A stretch of DNA of 64,000 nt from an uncultured Ruminiclostridium sp. (GTDB taxonomy: Bacteria > Bacillota > Clostridia > Oscillospirales > Ruminococcaceae): the NCBI GenBank assembly GCA_947630175.1, contig CANRGJ010000008.1:62001-126000 (forward strand). Reading direction: 5' to 3'. The notes beneath the pieces are model-generated. The model was not told where the DNA came from. It ran no database searches and worked only from the letters and a program-made list of their open reading frames with translations. Every line of letters begins with the position of its first letter. Position 1 is the stretch's first letter. Positions 1-8,195 of this stretch are shown here, one piece after another. A program made the position numbers and the translations under genes.

Positions 1-3
1 AGG

Positions 4-32
4 TTGCATTTTATGTGAAAAAATGCTAAAAT
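4..32 (+). promoter_or_regulatory. Candidate sigma-A promoter of nadE
   Basis: TTGCAT at 4-9 and TAAAAT at 27-32 are separated by 17 bp, and transcription would start about 25 bases before the nadE start codon. The same TTGCAT-N17 layout precedes the aspartokinase gene in this window. The window edge cuts off anything further upstream. Confidence 0.5.
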
Positions 33-65
33 AAAATTGTATGATTATGTTTTTAAGGAGCGCTT

Positions 66-1925
66 ATGAAGGACGGATTCATAAAGGTGGGAACAGCCAC
101 CCCGAAGATAAAGACCGCGGACACGCATTACAATGCCGACAGCATAATTTCCTGCATCGAGCAGGCGGCAGAAAAGGGAGCAAAGCTGCTTGTCCTCCCC
201 GAATTATGCCTTACAGGCTACACCTGCGGGGACTTGTTTTTGCAGAAAACGCTGATAGACAGCGCATGGGAACAGCTTTTGCGGATAAAGGACAAAATTG
301 CCTCTCTTGAGATAATAGCCGTCATGGGACTTCCCGTTTTACAGGGAGGAAAGCTGATAAACGCCGCCGCCGTCCTTTACGGCGGGGAGATACTGGGCGT
401 TGTGGGAAAAAGGTATCTTCCCAACTACAACGAATTTTACGAGAAACGGCACTTTTCCCCCTGCGAGGACGCACCTGTGATATTCCGCTGTAAAGAGCTT
501 CCCGAATTTTCTTTCGGCGTTGAGATATGCGAGGACTTATGGGCGGCTCAGCCCCCGTCGGAACAGCTTGCGGCGGCGGGAGCGCACGTTATATTGAACC
601 TCAGCGCCAGCAACGAGATGATAGGCAAGGCGGAATACCGCCGTTCCCTTGTGACAGGGCAAAGCGGACGGCTCATATGCGGCTACCTTTATTCCTCCGC
701 AGGAGACGGTGAAAGCACCACGGATATGGTATTCTCAGGTCACAGCCTTATAGCGGAGAACGGCGCCCTGCTTGCGGAAACAAAGCTGTTTGAAAACGAA
801 ATGCTGATAAGCGAGATAGACGTGTTGAAATTAGCGGGAGAAAGGCGGAAAAACACCACCTTCCCCGCAGAGCAAACGGTCAGCACCGTGGAATTTTCCA
901 TGCCCCTGTCCGAAACGAAGATAACACGCTTCATCAGTCCATCTCCCTTCGTTCCTCACGACGACGGCGACAGAGCAAAGCGCTGTGAAAACATTCTCCT
1001 TATGCAAAGCGCAGGACTTCAGAAGAGAGTGGAGCATACAGCGGCAAAAAGCCTTGTGATAGGCATTTCGGGCGGACTTGACAGCTGTCTTGCTCTGCTT
1101 GTCAGCGTCAGGGCTATGGACAGGCTGGACCACTCCCGCAAGGACGTCATAGCGGTGACTATGCCCTGCTTTGGCACAACCTCCCGCACGAAAAACAATG
1201 CTGTTTCCCTGTGCGAGGCTCTGGGAGTCAATCTCCGTGAAACGGACGTCACAAAGTCGGTAGAACAGCACTTTCTTGACATCGGCCACGACCCGCAAGA
1301 TCAGAACGTCGTCTACGAAAACGCTCAGGCGAGAATACGCACCCTCGTGCTTATGGATATTGCCAATGAAACAGGCGGGCTTGTGGTGGGAACGGGCGAT
1401 CTGTCCGAGCTTGCTCTGGGCTGGGCGACCTACAACGGCGACCATATGTCTATGTACGGCGTCAACGCAGGCGTTCCCAAGACCCTTGTGCGGCATATAG
1501 TCCGCTATTACGCCGATTCCGCCGAAAGCGAAGATCTGCGCAGAGTGCTGTATGATATACTTGACACTCCCGTCAGCCCCGAGCTCCTCCCCGCAGAAAA
1601 CGGTGAGATAAGTCAGAAAACTGAAGATCTGGTAGGACCTTATGAGCTGCATGACTTCTTCCTGTATTACGCCGTGCGCTGGGGATTTTCTCCCAAAAAG
1701 GTCTATCGCCTTGCAAAGCTGGCTATGGAGGGGAGATATGAGGACGAAGTGATTTTAAAGTGGCTGAAGAGCTTTTACCGCCGCTTTTTCGCACAGCAGT
1801 TCAAACGCTCCTGCCTGCCTGACGGACCTAAAATAGGCTCGGTGACCCTTTCGCCCAGAGGCGACTGGAGAATGCCCTCCGACGCCTGCGCAAATATCTG
1901 GCTGAAAGAGCTGGAGGAGCTGTAA
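66..1925 (+). CDS. nadE: Glutamine-dependent NAD+ synthetase
   Basis: This enzyme makes NAD+ from deamido-NAD+, ATP and glutamine in the cytoplasm, the last step of NAD biosynthesis. The 619 residues carry two domains. The N-terminal nitrilase-type glutaminase (about 1-270) shows a Glu46, Lys115 and Cys155 triad in LPELCLTGY, GKRYLPNY and EICEDLW. The C-terminal synthetase has the P-loop SGGLDS at 335-340 and the family motif GTGDLSELALGW. The length fits the two-domain bacterial form. An AAGGAG site lies 6 bases before the ATG. The stop overlaps the next start codon by one base, so the two genes are probably translationally coupled. Confidence 0.96.
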   Translation: MKDGFIKVGTATPKIKTADTHYNADSIISCIEQAAEKGAKLLVLPELCLTGYTCGDLFLQKTLIDSAWEQLLRIKDKIASLEIIAVMGLPVLQGGKLINAAAVLYGGEILGVVGKRYLPNYNEFYEKRHFSPCEDAPVIFRCKELPEFSFGVEICEDLWAAQPPSEQLAAAGAHVILNLSASNEMIGKAEYRRSLVTGQSGRLICGYLYSSAGDGESTTDMVFSGHSLIAENGALLAETKLFENEMLISEIDVLKLAGERRKNTTFPAEQTVSTVEFSMPLSETKITRFISPSPFVPHDDGDRAKRCENILLMQSAGLQKRVEHTAAKSLVIGISGGLDSCLALLVSVRAMDRLDHSRKDVIAVTMPCFGTTSRTKNNAVSLCEALGVNLRETDVTKSVEQHFLDIGHDPQDQNVVYENAQARIRTLVLMDIANETGGLVVGTGDLSELALGWATYNGDHMSMYGVNAGVPKTLVRHIVRYYADSAESEDLRRVLYDILDTPVSPELLPAENGEISQKTEDLVGPYELHDFFLYYAVRWGFSPKKVYRLAKLAMEGRYEDEVILKWLKSFYRRFFAQQFKRSCLPDGPKIGSVTLSPRGDWRMPSDACANIWLKELEEL

Positions 1926-2494
1926 TGTACTTTCACGCCTCCTCAGTCAAGGGGATAACGGTTTTACAGCCGAGAATCTCCAATCACAACACCCCGCTGG
2001 TCTATTTTTCAAAAAAGCGGGAAAACGTCCTTGTCTACCTCAGCAACGCCGTTGAAAAATTCTGCAAAGAAAGCGGCTTTGAATACACGGGCGTATGGCA
2101 GAAATGGGCAAGCTACGGCTTTGACAAGGACAAGATACAGCGTATCGAGGAGTATTATCCCAATGCTCTTGAGGAAACATACAAGGGCGTTTCAGGCTTT
2201 ATCTACTCCGCTGAAAACGTGGAGGACTGCGGCTTTGAAACAGGGATACCCTTGGCGGCGGTATCGCAAAAGCCTGTCCCTGTTTGCGCCTGCGAATATA
2301 TCAAAGATGCATACGAAGAGATTTTGTCCGCAGAAAAACAGGGCTTATTGCGGATAGTCCGCTATGAAGAAATATCGGATAAAATGAAAGAATGGCTGGA
2401 CAAAACTGTGAAAGAAGAATATAAAAACGCCTATGACCACCCCGAATACCGCTTTTTCCTGGAAAGCAAATTCGGTGAAAAGGTCAAAGGCTGA
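1925..2494 (+). CDS. Conserved hypothetical protein coupled to nadE
   Basis: I do not recognise this 189-residue protein with certainty. It is soluble, with no signal peptide or membrane segment. It begins YFHASSVKGI...LQPR and then has PLVYFS, an arrangement like the first strands of ADP-ribosyltransferase-fold proteins, where a His, a Tyr and a late Glu form the NAD site. A Glu occurs near the C terminus in FFLESKFGE. This resemblance is my inference from pattern only. The start codon overlaps the nadE stop (TAATG), suggesting co-translation with the NAD+ synthetase. The middle (EYTGVWQKWASYGFD) matches nothing I know. Confidence 0.7.
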   Translation: MYFHASSVKGITVLQPRISNHNTPLVYFSKKRENVLVYLSNAVEKFCKESGFEYTGVWQKWASYGFDKDKIQRIEEYYPNALEETYKGVSGFIYSAENVEDCGFETGIPLAAVSQKPVPVCACEYIKDAYEEILSAEKQGLLRIVRYEEISDKMKEWLDKTVKEEYKNAYDHPEYRFFLESKFGEKVKG

Positions 2495-2512
2495 GCATTA
2501 CGGAGGAACGAT

Positions 2513-4090
2513 ATGACGATTTGCGAAAAGATAACAGACGGCAACACATTTTTAGGCATTGAACTTGGCTCCACCCGCATAAAGGCGGTGCTGACCGACG
2601 ACAAGTACGTTCCCATAGCGCAGGGCAGCCACGCTTGGGAAAACCGCCTTGAAGACGGTATTTGGACTTATTCCCTTGAGGATATACACAAGGGACTGCA
2701 AAGCTGTTACGCCGACTTAAAGCGTGACGTTAAGGAAAAATACGGCGTCACCCTGACTACCGTTGGCGCAATGGGTATTTCCGCCATGATGCACGGATAT
2801 ATGCCTTTTGACAAGGAGGACAACCTGCTTTCCCCATTCCGCACTTGGAGAAACACCGTGACGGAGCAGGCGGCAGCGGAGCTGACTCAGCTTTTCGGCT
2901 TTAATATCCCACAGCGCTGGAGCATAGCCCATCTTTACCAGTCCATATTAAACGGCGAGGAGCACGTTAAAGACATCTCCTACATCACTACCCTTGCGGT
3001 CTACGTTCATCAGCTTCTTACAGGAGTTAACGCGGCGGGCGTGGGCGAGGCGTCGGGAATGTTCCCCACGGACGGGATAGGCTATGACGGCGAAATGCTG
3101 AAAAAATTCTCCGAGAAAATAGCGGATAAAGGTTATAAATGGAAGATACAAAACGTTCTCCCCAGAGTTGTCACAGCAGGAAAATGCTGCGGCGAACTTA
3201 CCGACAGCGGAGCAAAATTCCTCGACCCTGACGGCGATCTGAAGGCGGGAATACCTTTCTGCCCGCCCGAGGGGGACGCAGGCACGGGAATGACCGCCAC
3301 CAACAGCGTGCGCAAGGGAACGGGCAACGTTTCGGCGGGAACTTCCGTTTTCTCAATGCTGGTACTGGAAAAGCCCCTTGACGGCGTTTATCCCGAAATA
3401 GATATAGTTGCCACCCCCGACGGCGCGCCAGTCGCTATGGTACACTGCAACAACTGCTGTTCCGAGCTTGACGCGTGGGTGAAGATATTTAGGGAATTTT
3501 CGGAAATGATAGGAAAGCCCGTGGATATGTCCGACCTGTACCAAATGCTTTATACAAACGCTATGAAAAGCGACAAGGACTGCGGCGGTGTAACTGCCTT
3601 TAACTGTCTTTCGGGAGAACCTGTCCTTGGACTTGATAAGGGAAAGCCCATGTATTTCCGTTCCCCCGACGGGAATTTCAACATAGGAAACTTTTTCAGA
3701 GCGCAGCTTTTCTCTGCCCTTGCGGCGCTGAAAGCGGGGAACGAGATACTTTTTGAAAAGGAAAAGGCGAACGCCTCCTGCTTTGCCGCCCACGGAGGAC
3801 TTTTCAAGGTGAAAGGCGCGGCGCAGCAGATACTTGCGGACGGCCTCGGCGTTCCCGTCACGGTAATGGAAACGGCGGGCGAGGGCGGCGCATACGGAAT
3901 GGCGCTTCTTGCGGCGTATATGAAGGACGGCGGAGAAAAGAGCCTGCCCGATTTCCTTTCGGAAAACGTGTTTGCAGACGCAGAAATTATGACAGCTCAG
4001 CCCGACCCTGAGGGAGCAAAGGGCTTTGACAGCTTTATTTCAAGATACAAGGCGGCGCTCCCCGCTGAAAAAATTCTTTCGGAAATGTGA
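2513..4090 (+). CDS. FGGY-family carbohydrate kinase (probable L-ribulokinase or xylulokinase type)
   Basis: This 525-residue cytoplasmic kinase has the FGGY two-lobe layout. The N-terminal phosphate loop is [14 protein letters not shown] (about 15-28), with Glu where many members have Asp. The C-terminal lobe has a glycine-rich [14 protein letters not shown] segment near residue 460. Because araD follows at once (10-bp gap) and an arabinofuranosidase lies at the far end of the window, L-ribulose is the most likely substrate. Xylulose cannot be excluded from sequence alone. GGAGG precedes the ATG. The gene sits between the nadE pair and araD in one co-directional run. Confidence 0.85.
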   Translation: MTICEKITDGNTFLGIELGSTRIKAVLTDDKYVPIAQGSHAWENRLEDGIWTYSLEDIHKGLQSCYADLKRDVKEKYGVTLTTVGAMGISAMMHGYMPFDKEDNLLSPFRTWRNTVTEQAAAELTQLFGFNIPQRWSIAHLYQSILNGEEHVKDISYITTLAVYVHQLLTGVNAAGVGEASGMFPTDGIGYDGEMLKKFSEKIADKGYKWKIQNVLPRVVTAGKCCGELTDSGAKFLDPDGDLKAGIPFCPPEGDAGTGMTATNSVRKGTGNVSAGTSVFSMLVLEKPLDGVYPEIDIVATPDGAPVAMVHCNNCCSELDAWVKIFREFSEMIGKPVDMSDLYQMLYTNAMKSDKDCGGVTAFNCLSGEPVLGLDKGKPMYFRSPDGNFNIGNFFRAQLFSALAALKAGNEILFEKEKANASCFAAHGGLFKVKGAAQQILADGLGVPVTVMETAGEGGAYGMALLAAYMKDGGEKSLPDFLSENVFADAEIMTAQPDPEGAKGFDSFISRYKAALPAEKILSEM

Positions 4091-4100
4091 GGAAAAAGCT

Positions 4101-4808
4101 ATGCTGGAACAACTGAAACAGGAAGTTTTGCAGGCGAATCTACTGCTCCCTAAACACGGACTTGTCACCTTTACCTGGGGCAACGTTTCCGCCGTGGACA
4201 GGGAAAGCGGAATGATGGTGATAAAGCCGTCGGGCGTTGAATACGACGCTATGACCGCAGATGATATGGCGGTAGTCGACCTTGCGACGGGAAAGCAGGT
4301 CGAGGGGCGTTATAAGCCCTCCAGCGACACTCCCACACATCTTGAATTATACAGAGCGTTCAAAGAAGTCGGCGGGATAGTACACACCCATTCCCGCTGG
4401 GCGACCTCCTTTGCTCAGGCGGGAATAGGTATAGCGCCCCTTGGAACTACCCACGGAGATTATTTTTACGGCACGATTCCCTGCACCAGAGCAATGACAA
4501 AGGCAGAGATAGAGGGAGAATACGAAAAGGAAACGGGAACGGTGATAATTGAGGCGTTTGAGGGAATTGACCCAATGACGATACCCGCCGTTCTTGTAAA
4601 GAGCCACGGACCTTTTACCTGGGGAAAGACCGCCGCAGAGGCGGTCCACAATGCGGTGGTGCTCGAGGAGGCGGCGTTTATGAATTATCATGCGCTGACA
4701 CTGAACCCCGACCTCACCTTTATGCAAAAGGAACTGCTTGACAGACATTACCTGCGCAAGCATGGCGCAAACGCTTATTACGGACAGGGCAACAATGGCG
4801 GAAAATAA
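4101..4808 (+). CDS. araD: L-ribulose-5-phosphate 4-epimerase
   Basis: This class II aldolase-fold enzyme converts L-ribulose-5-phosphate to D-xylulose-5-phosphate, the last step of L-arabinose catabolism. The protein is 235 residues, normal for AraD. Metal and catalytic residues are visible: Asp76 in SSDTPTH, His95 and His97 in IVHTHSRWA, and His169 in [10 protein letters not shown]. The GNVSAVD and KPSG substrate motifs are present. I chose the ATG at 4101 because it has a GAGGAAAAAG site and the conserved N terminus begins there; an upstream in-frame ATG at 4026 lies inside the kinase gene. The 3' end overlaps the next gene by 14 bp. Confidence 0.95.
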   Translation: MLEQLKQEVLQANLLLPKHGLVTFTWGNVSAVDRESGMMVIKPSGVEYDAMTADDMAVVDLATGKQVEGRYKPSSDTPTHLELYRAFKEVGGIVHTHSRWATSFAQAGIGIAPLGTTHGDYFYGTIPCTRAMTKAEIEGEYEKETGTVIIEAFEGIDPMTIPAVLVKSHGPFTWGKTAAEAVHNAVVLEEAAFMNYHALTLNPDLTFMQKELLDRHYLRKHGANAYYGQGNNGGK

Positions 4809-5178
4809 AAAAGGGATCGTTATTCTTTACGTTATCCTTGCGGTGATTATAGTTTTATCGGTGGCAGGAACGGTACATTTTCTCAGCGAAAACAAAAAGA
4901 ATACTGTTGAGATAATCTGCGACGGAGTGGTGGTTGAAAGGATAAACCTGCCGACTGAGCAGAACCGAACGATACACATAGAATACGGCGGGAGCTACAA
5001 CACCATTGAGATAAAGGACGGGGAGATATTTGTCAGCGAGGCGGACTGTCCCGACCAGATCTGCGTCAAAACGGGAAAGCTGAAGGGCGGTATGCCGATA
5101 GTCTGCCTGCCGAACCGCCTTGTGATAAGATTTGTGGACAGCGGCGAGGTTGACGCCGTGGCGGGACAGGCGGCGTGA
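4795..5178 (+). CDS. NusG domain II-containing membrane-anchored protein
   Basis: This is a 127-residue protein with one N-terminal membrane segment (about 7-29) and an extracytoplasmic beta-rich domain of the NusG_II family, including the pair of cysteines in [13 protein letters not shown]. In Clostridia such proteins are commonly encoded beside a Gx transporter and ApbE, as here. Their exact role is not established; a link to membrane flavoprotein or quinone biology is inferred from that neighbourhood. The ATG at 4795 overlaps the end of araD. Another in-frame ATG at 4738 lies deeper inside araD and would spoil the signal anchor. Confidence 0.82.
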   Translation: MAENKKGIVILYVILAVIIVLSVAGTVHFLSENKKNTVEIICDGVVVERINLPTEQNRTIHIEYGGSYNTIEIKDGEIFVSEADCPDQICVKTGKLKGGMPIVCLPNRLVIRFVDSGEVDAVAGQAA

Positions 5179-5179
5179 G

Positions 5180-5677
5180 ATGAAGATAAGAAAACTGGCG
5201 GAGCTTGCCCTGCTTACAGCGATAGCGCTGATAATCTTTGTGGTGGAACTTCAGATACCGCCCCTTACCCCTATCCCCGGAATAAAGCCGGGGCTTGCCA
5301 ACATAGTCACGATGTATGCCGTTTACCGCTACAAGGCGAGGGAAAGCGCACTTGTGCTGTTTGCAAGGATAATTCTGGGCGCAATGTTCAGCGGCAGTAT
5401 GATGACTATACTTTACAGCCTTGCAGGCGGGATCTTCTGCCTTGCGGGAATGCTGCTGCTGAAAAAAATAATACCTCAGAACAGAATGTGGCTTTGCAGC
5501 ATTTTTGGCGCAATACTCCATAACTGCGGGCAAATGCTGGTGGCGGTGCTTGTGACGGGAACGCTTATGATAGTGAGTTATCTGCCTGTGCTTATTTTGT
5601 CGGGCTGTATTGCAGGGGCGTTTACGGGCGTTTGCGCTCAGCTCGTGTGCAGCAGGCTGGATAAACAAGGGAAATAA
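5180..5677 (+). CDS. Gx transporter family membrane protein (heptaprenyl diphosphate synthase component I-like)
   Basis: This 165-residue integral membrane protein has about five hydrophobic segments and the family's opening KLAELALLTAIALIIF followed by PGIKPGLANIVTMY. Proteins of this family were once named component I of heptaprenyl diphosphate synthase, but the sequence resembles small S-component-like transporters. No prenyltransferase motifs are present. The start at 5180 lies two bases after the stop of the NusG_II gene, so the two are probably one transcript. The ApbE gene follows after a MITE-like repeat. Confidence 0.83.
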   Translation: MKIRKLAELALLTAIALIIFVVELQIPPLTPIPGIKPGLANIVTMYAVYRYKARESALVLFARIILGAMFSGSMMTILYSLAGGIFCLAGMLLLKKIIPQNRMWLCSIFGAILHNCGQMLVAVLVTGTLMIVSYLPVLILSGCIAGAFTGVCAQLVCSRLDKQGK

Positions 5678-5688
5678 ATCATAAATGT

Positions 5689-5940
5689 CTGCCCTTTCGC
5701 AGAAGCGTAGCTCCCGCAAGTCATTTACAGTGGGGTGCGTTTAAAGGAAGATGTGCGAGTGGCGGCGAAGCCGCCTTTGCTTCGGGCGAAGCCCGAAGCA
5801 AAGCGCCGAGCCTGCTCCGCAGGCTCGGCGGGCAGGCGCGCAAAGCGCGCCTGCCGCGGCTTCGCCGCCGCACAACGTTCTTTACACCCCACCACCCTCC
5901 CTCCCGCACCGCGAGAGCTATCCTTCCGCGAAAAAGGCAG
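5689..5940 (+). repeat. MITE-like structured repeat, family A copy 1
   Basis: This element of about 252 bp is bounded by imperfect inverted ends: 5689-5717 (beginning CTGCCCTTTCGC) and 5911-5940 (ending GAAAAAGGCAG). A second copy lies at 7803-8055. Its core (about 5760-5872) is a chain of strong hairpins such as GGCGGCGAAGCCGCC, CGGGCGAAGCCCG and GAGCCTGCTCCGCAGGCTC. No transposase is encoded. It fills almost the whole gap between the Gx transporter gene and apbE, ending 31 bp before the apbE start. No clear target-site duplication was seen. Confidence 0.8.
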
Positions 5941-5971
5941 TCCTCATAACTAACTTTCAAAAAGGAACCAT

Positions 5972-6973
5972 ATGAAAAAACTCATCTCAGCCGCCCTTAC
6001 AGCGGCTTTACTTGTAACGCTCCTCTGCTCCTGCGAGGACGCCTCTCCCCATAACACCGACTTCTTCGCCATGGACACCTATATGCAGATCACCGCCTAC
6101 GGCAAAAACGGCGACAAAGCGGCAAACGCCTGTAAAGTGGAGGTACAGCGGCTTGAAAAGCTGTTTTCCGTAACCGATGAAAACAGCGATATTTCAAAAA
6201 TAAACTCAAACGGCACCGCCGCCGTCAACACAGATACAGTAGATATTATTTCCTGCGCCAAGGAAATGGGCGACAAAACAGGCGGAGCGCTGGATATAAC
6301 GGTTTATCCCGTGCTGAGGGAATGGGGCTTTACCACAGGCGAATACAGGATACCCCCGCAGGAAACGATAAACAGCCTGCTTGCAAGCGTAGACTATTCT
6401 AAAATAGAGATAGACGGCAACAATGTTTCCGTCCCTCAAGGCGTTATGCTTGATTTGGGGGCAGTGGCAAAGGGTTACGCCTCCGATAAAGCCGCCGAAA
6501 TAATGCGGGAAAACGACGTTACCTCCGCCCTGATAAATTTAGGCGGCAATATAACTGCGATAGGGAGTAATCCCGACAAAAGCCCCTGGAGAATAGGCGT
6601 TCGTGACCCATTTTCCGCCGACAATATCGGCGTGATAAACGTCACAGATAAATCGGTAGTGACTTCAGGCAGCTACGAGCGCTGTTTCACAGGCGAGGAC
6701 GGCAGGACATATCACCACATAATCGACCCCGAAAGCGGCTGCCCTGCCGAAAGCGGTCTTGTTTCCGTAACGGTAGTAGGGGACAGCGGACTGATGTGCG
6801 ACGCTCTTTCAACAGCTCTGTTCGTTATGGGTGAGGAAAAGGCGCTTGAATATCACGCAGAAAACGGCGGCTTTGATATTATAATTATCACAAATGATAA
6901 AAGAATTGTCATCACCGAGGGGATAGCCGACTGCTTCACCAACCTTTCTGACTTGCCTGTTGAGGTAAGATAA
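5972..6973 (+). CDS. apbE: FAD:protein FMN transferase lipoprotein
   Basis: ApbE attaches FMN covalently to threonine in flavoproteins such as RNF and NQR subunits, on the outer face of the membrane. The 333-residue protein has a lipoprotein signal peptide with Cys21 (LLCSC). It has the family motifs LDLGAVAKGYASD, ALINLGGNITAIG, SGSYERCF and HHIIDPESG, the last containing residues expected at the metal and FAD site. Length is typical. An AAGGAA site precedes the ATG. The gene follows NusG_II and Gx transporter genes, a common set, but no RNF subunit gene or flavinylated partner is visible in this window. Confidence 0.94.
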   Translation: MKKLISAALTAALLVTLLCSCEDASPHNTDFFAMDTYMQITAYGKNGDKAANACKVEVQRLEKLFSVTDENSDISKINSNGTAAVNTDTVDIISCAKEMGDKTGGALDITVYPVLREWGFTTGEYRIPPQETINSLLASVDYSKIEIDGNNVSVPQGVMLDLGAVAKGYASDKAAEIMRENDVTSALINLGGNITAIGSNPDKSPWRIGVRDPFSADNIGVINVTDKSVVTSGSYERCFTGEDGRTYHHIIDPESGCPAESGLVSVTVVGDSGLMCDALSTALFVMGEEKALEYHAENGGFDIIIITNDKRIVITEGIADCFTNLSDLPVEVR

Positions 6974-7060
6974 AAGCCTTTGCACCGCCTTTTGCAACCA
7001 ACGGTTGCGGAAAAATTTCAAAATGTAAGCCGCTGTATATTGCGCAGGCGGAGCTTATAT

Positions 7061-7094
7061 GTTATCCTTTCTCAAAACAAAAGGAAAGGATAAC
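7061..7094 (+). promoter_or_regulatory. Inverted repeat covering the ribosome binding site of the XRE gene
   Basis: GTTATCCTTTC at 7061-7071 and its exact complement GAAAGGATAAC at 7084-7094 form an 11-bp inverted repeat with a 12-nt spacer, ending 4 bases before the ATG at 7099. The right arm contains the AAAGGA Shine-Dalgarno sequence. It could be an operator for the encoded HTH protein, or an RNA hairpin that hides the ribosome binding site. Confidence 0.6.
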
Positions 7095-7098
7095 AGTT

Positions 7099-7740
7099 AT
7101 GAACTTCTTCAAAAATTCTGAGCAGGGAACGGACGAACAAATGAACGACACTATAGCAAAGCGCCTGACAGCATTGAGAAAACAGCGTGGCTTTTCCCAG
7201 GAACAGCTTGCGGAAAAGCTGAACGTCAGCAGACAGGCGGTATCAAAATGGGAGAGGGCGGAAGCCCAGCCCGACATATCCAACCTTTCGGCTTTGTCCA
7301 AGCTTTACGGGATAACCATAGACGAGCTGATAAACGGTAAAGCGGAGCAGGAGGAGGTACAGCCGACCCCTTCCTCCGATACGGAGAAAAGCCGGGAAGA
7401 CGATCTTGCCGCAGAGGAGGAAACGACAGCCGAAAACACGGAGCCCCGCATAAAATCAGGAATATTCGTTGCGCTTATCGTGACTATCGTGTACCTCGTT
7501 ATGGGCTATTGCTGGAACTTATGGCACCCGGGCTGGATAATATTTTTTCTTGTACCTATATTGAACGGTCTGATATCGTCGATTGTCAACCGTCGAATGA
7601 AAGATTTTCCGTACCCTGTTGCGGTAGCTATGGTATATCTTGTAATGGGCTTTGGCTGGAATTTTTGGCACCCGGGCTGGGTAGTGTTTCTCACTATCCC
7701 GCTGTATTATGGGTTTATTAGTGTGATAAGACGGCGGTAA
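7099..7740 (+). CDS. XRE-family transcriptional regulator with C-terminal membrane segments
   Basis: This 213-residue protein has an N-terminal helix-turn-helix (about 18-72: RLTALRKQRGFSQEQLAEKL, SRQAVSKWE), then an acidic linker, then two related hydrophobic modules. Each module has the form VYLVMG.(C/G)WN.WHPGW..F, so the C-terminal half is an internal duplication. Such HTH-membrane fusions are common in Firmicutes and may sense membrane or small-molecule signals; the ligand is unknown. The start at 7099 is chosen for its AAAGGA site; a second ATG at 7141 is less likely. A strong terminator follows. Confidence 0.88.
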   Translation: MNFFKNSEQGTDEQMNDTIAKRLTALRKQRGFSQEQLAEKLNVSRQAVSKWERAEAQPDISNLSALSKLYGITIDELINGKAEQEEVQPTPSSDTEKSREDDLAAEEETTAENTEPRIKSGIFVALIVTIVYLVMGYCWNLWHPGWIIFFLVPILNGLISSIVNRRMKDFPYPVAVAMVYLVMGFGWNFWHPGWVVFLTIPLYYGFISVIRRR

Positions 7741-7752
7741 ACCGCATATCAT

Positions 7753-7790
7753 AAAAAGCACGGCATTGATTTAAAGCCGTGCTTTTATTT
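7753..7790 (+). terminator. Intrinsic terminator after the XRE gene
   Basis: The stem AAAAGCACGGC pairs with GCCGTGCTTTT (7754-7764 with 7776-7786) across an 11-nt loop and is followed by a T-rich run. It lies 13 bp beyond the stop codon. Confidence 0.88.
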
Positions 7791-7802
7791 TGGTACACAT
7801 AT

Positions 7803-8055
7803 CTGCCCTTTTCGAAGAAGCATAGCTCCCGCAAGTCATTTACGGTGCTGTGCGTTAAAGGGAAGATGTGCGAGTGGCGGCGAAGCCGCCTTTGCTTCGG
7901 GCTTCGCCCGAAGCAAAGCGCCGAGCCTGCTCCGCAGGCTCGGCGGGCAGGCGCACGAAGTGCGCCTGCCGCGGCTTCGCCGCCCGCAACCTCCTCTCCA
8001 CCCCACTACTCTCCCTCCCCGCACCGCGGGAGCTATCCTTCCACGAAAAGGGCAA
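7803..8055 (+). repeat. MITE-like structured repeat, family A copy 2
   Basis: This second copy of the 5689-5940 element, about 253 bp, is in the same orientation. Its inverted ends (7803-7832 and 8026-8054) differ at only three of 29 positions. One hairpin arm pair differs from copy 1 by a compensatory change: the core GCGCGCAAAGCGCGC becomes GCGCACGAAGTGCGC. A second loop changes from GGGCGAAGCCC to GGGCTTCGCCC. It occupies most of the 455-bp gap between the XRE terminator and the lipoprotein promoter. Confidence 0.82.
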
Positions 8056-8098
8056 CCCTTATAATTCCGCCCCACCCCGCAAATCCCCCTTCTACAAA

Positions 8099-8144
8099 AT
8101 GTTACCGTTTTGTAATTGATTTTTGCCTGCGGTAGTGATATAAT
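8099..8144 (+). promoter_or_regulatory. Promoter with paired TGTTAC/TTGTAAT repeats before the SGNH lipoprotein
   Basis: TATAAT at 8139-8144 with TTGATT at 8116-8121 (17-bp spacer) gives a sigma-A promoter. Two heptamers, ATGTTAC at 8099 and TTGTAAT at 8110, are spaced 11 bp apart and run into the -35 box. The same arrangement, including the string ACCGTTTTGTAATTG, occurs before the gene at 51249, so a shared activator is likely. Confidence 0.7.
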
Positions 8145-8195
8145 ATTTGGCAGATGTCGAAAATACTCATATTTTGTAAAAAAGGAAATCTTAAT

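Noticed and set aside
831-1652. Long minus-strand open frame opposite nadE
   Set aside because: It lies fully within the conserved nadE coding sequence; the product has no recognisable domains and no start signals.
5721-5960. Minus-strand open frame of 79 codons inside the family A repeat, with a similar one at 7836-8075
   Set aside because: Both follow from the GC-rich hairpin core of the repeat. They have no ribosome site, and differences between the copies preserve stems rather than codons.
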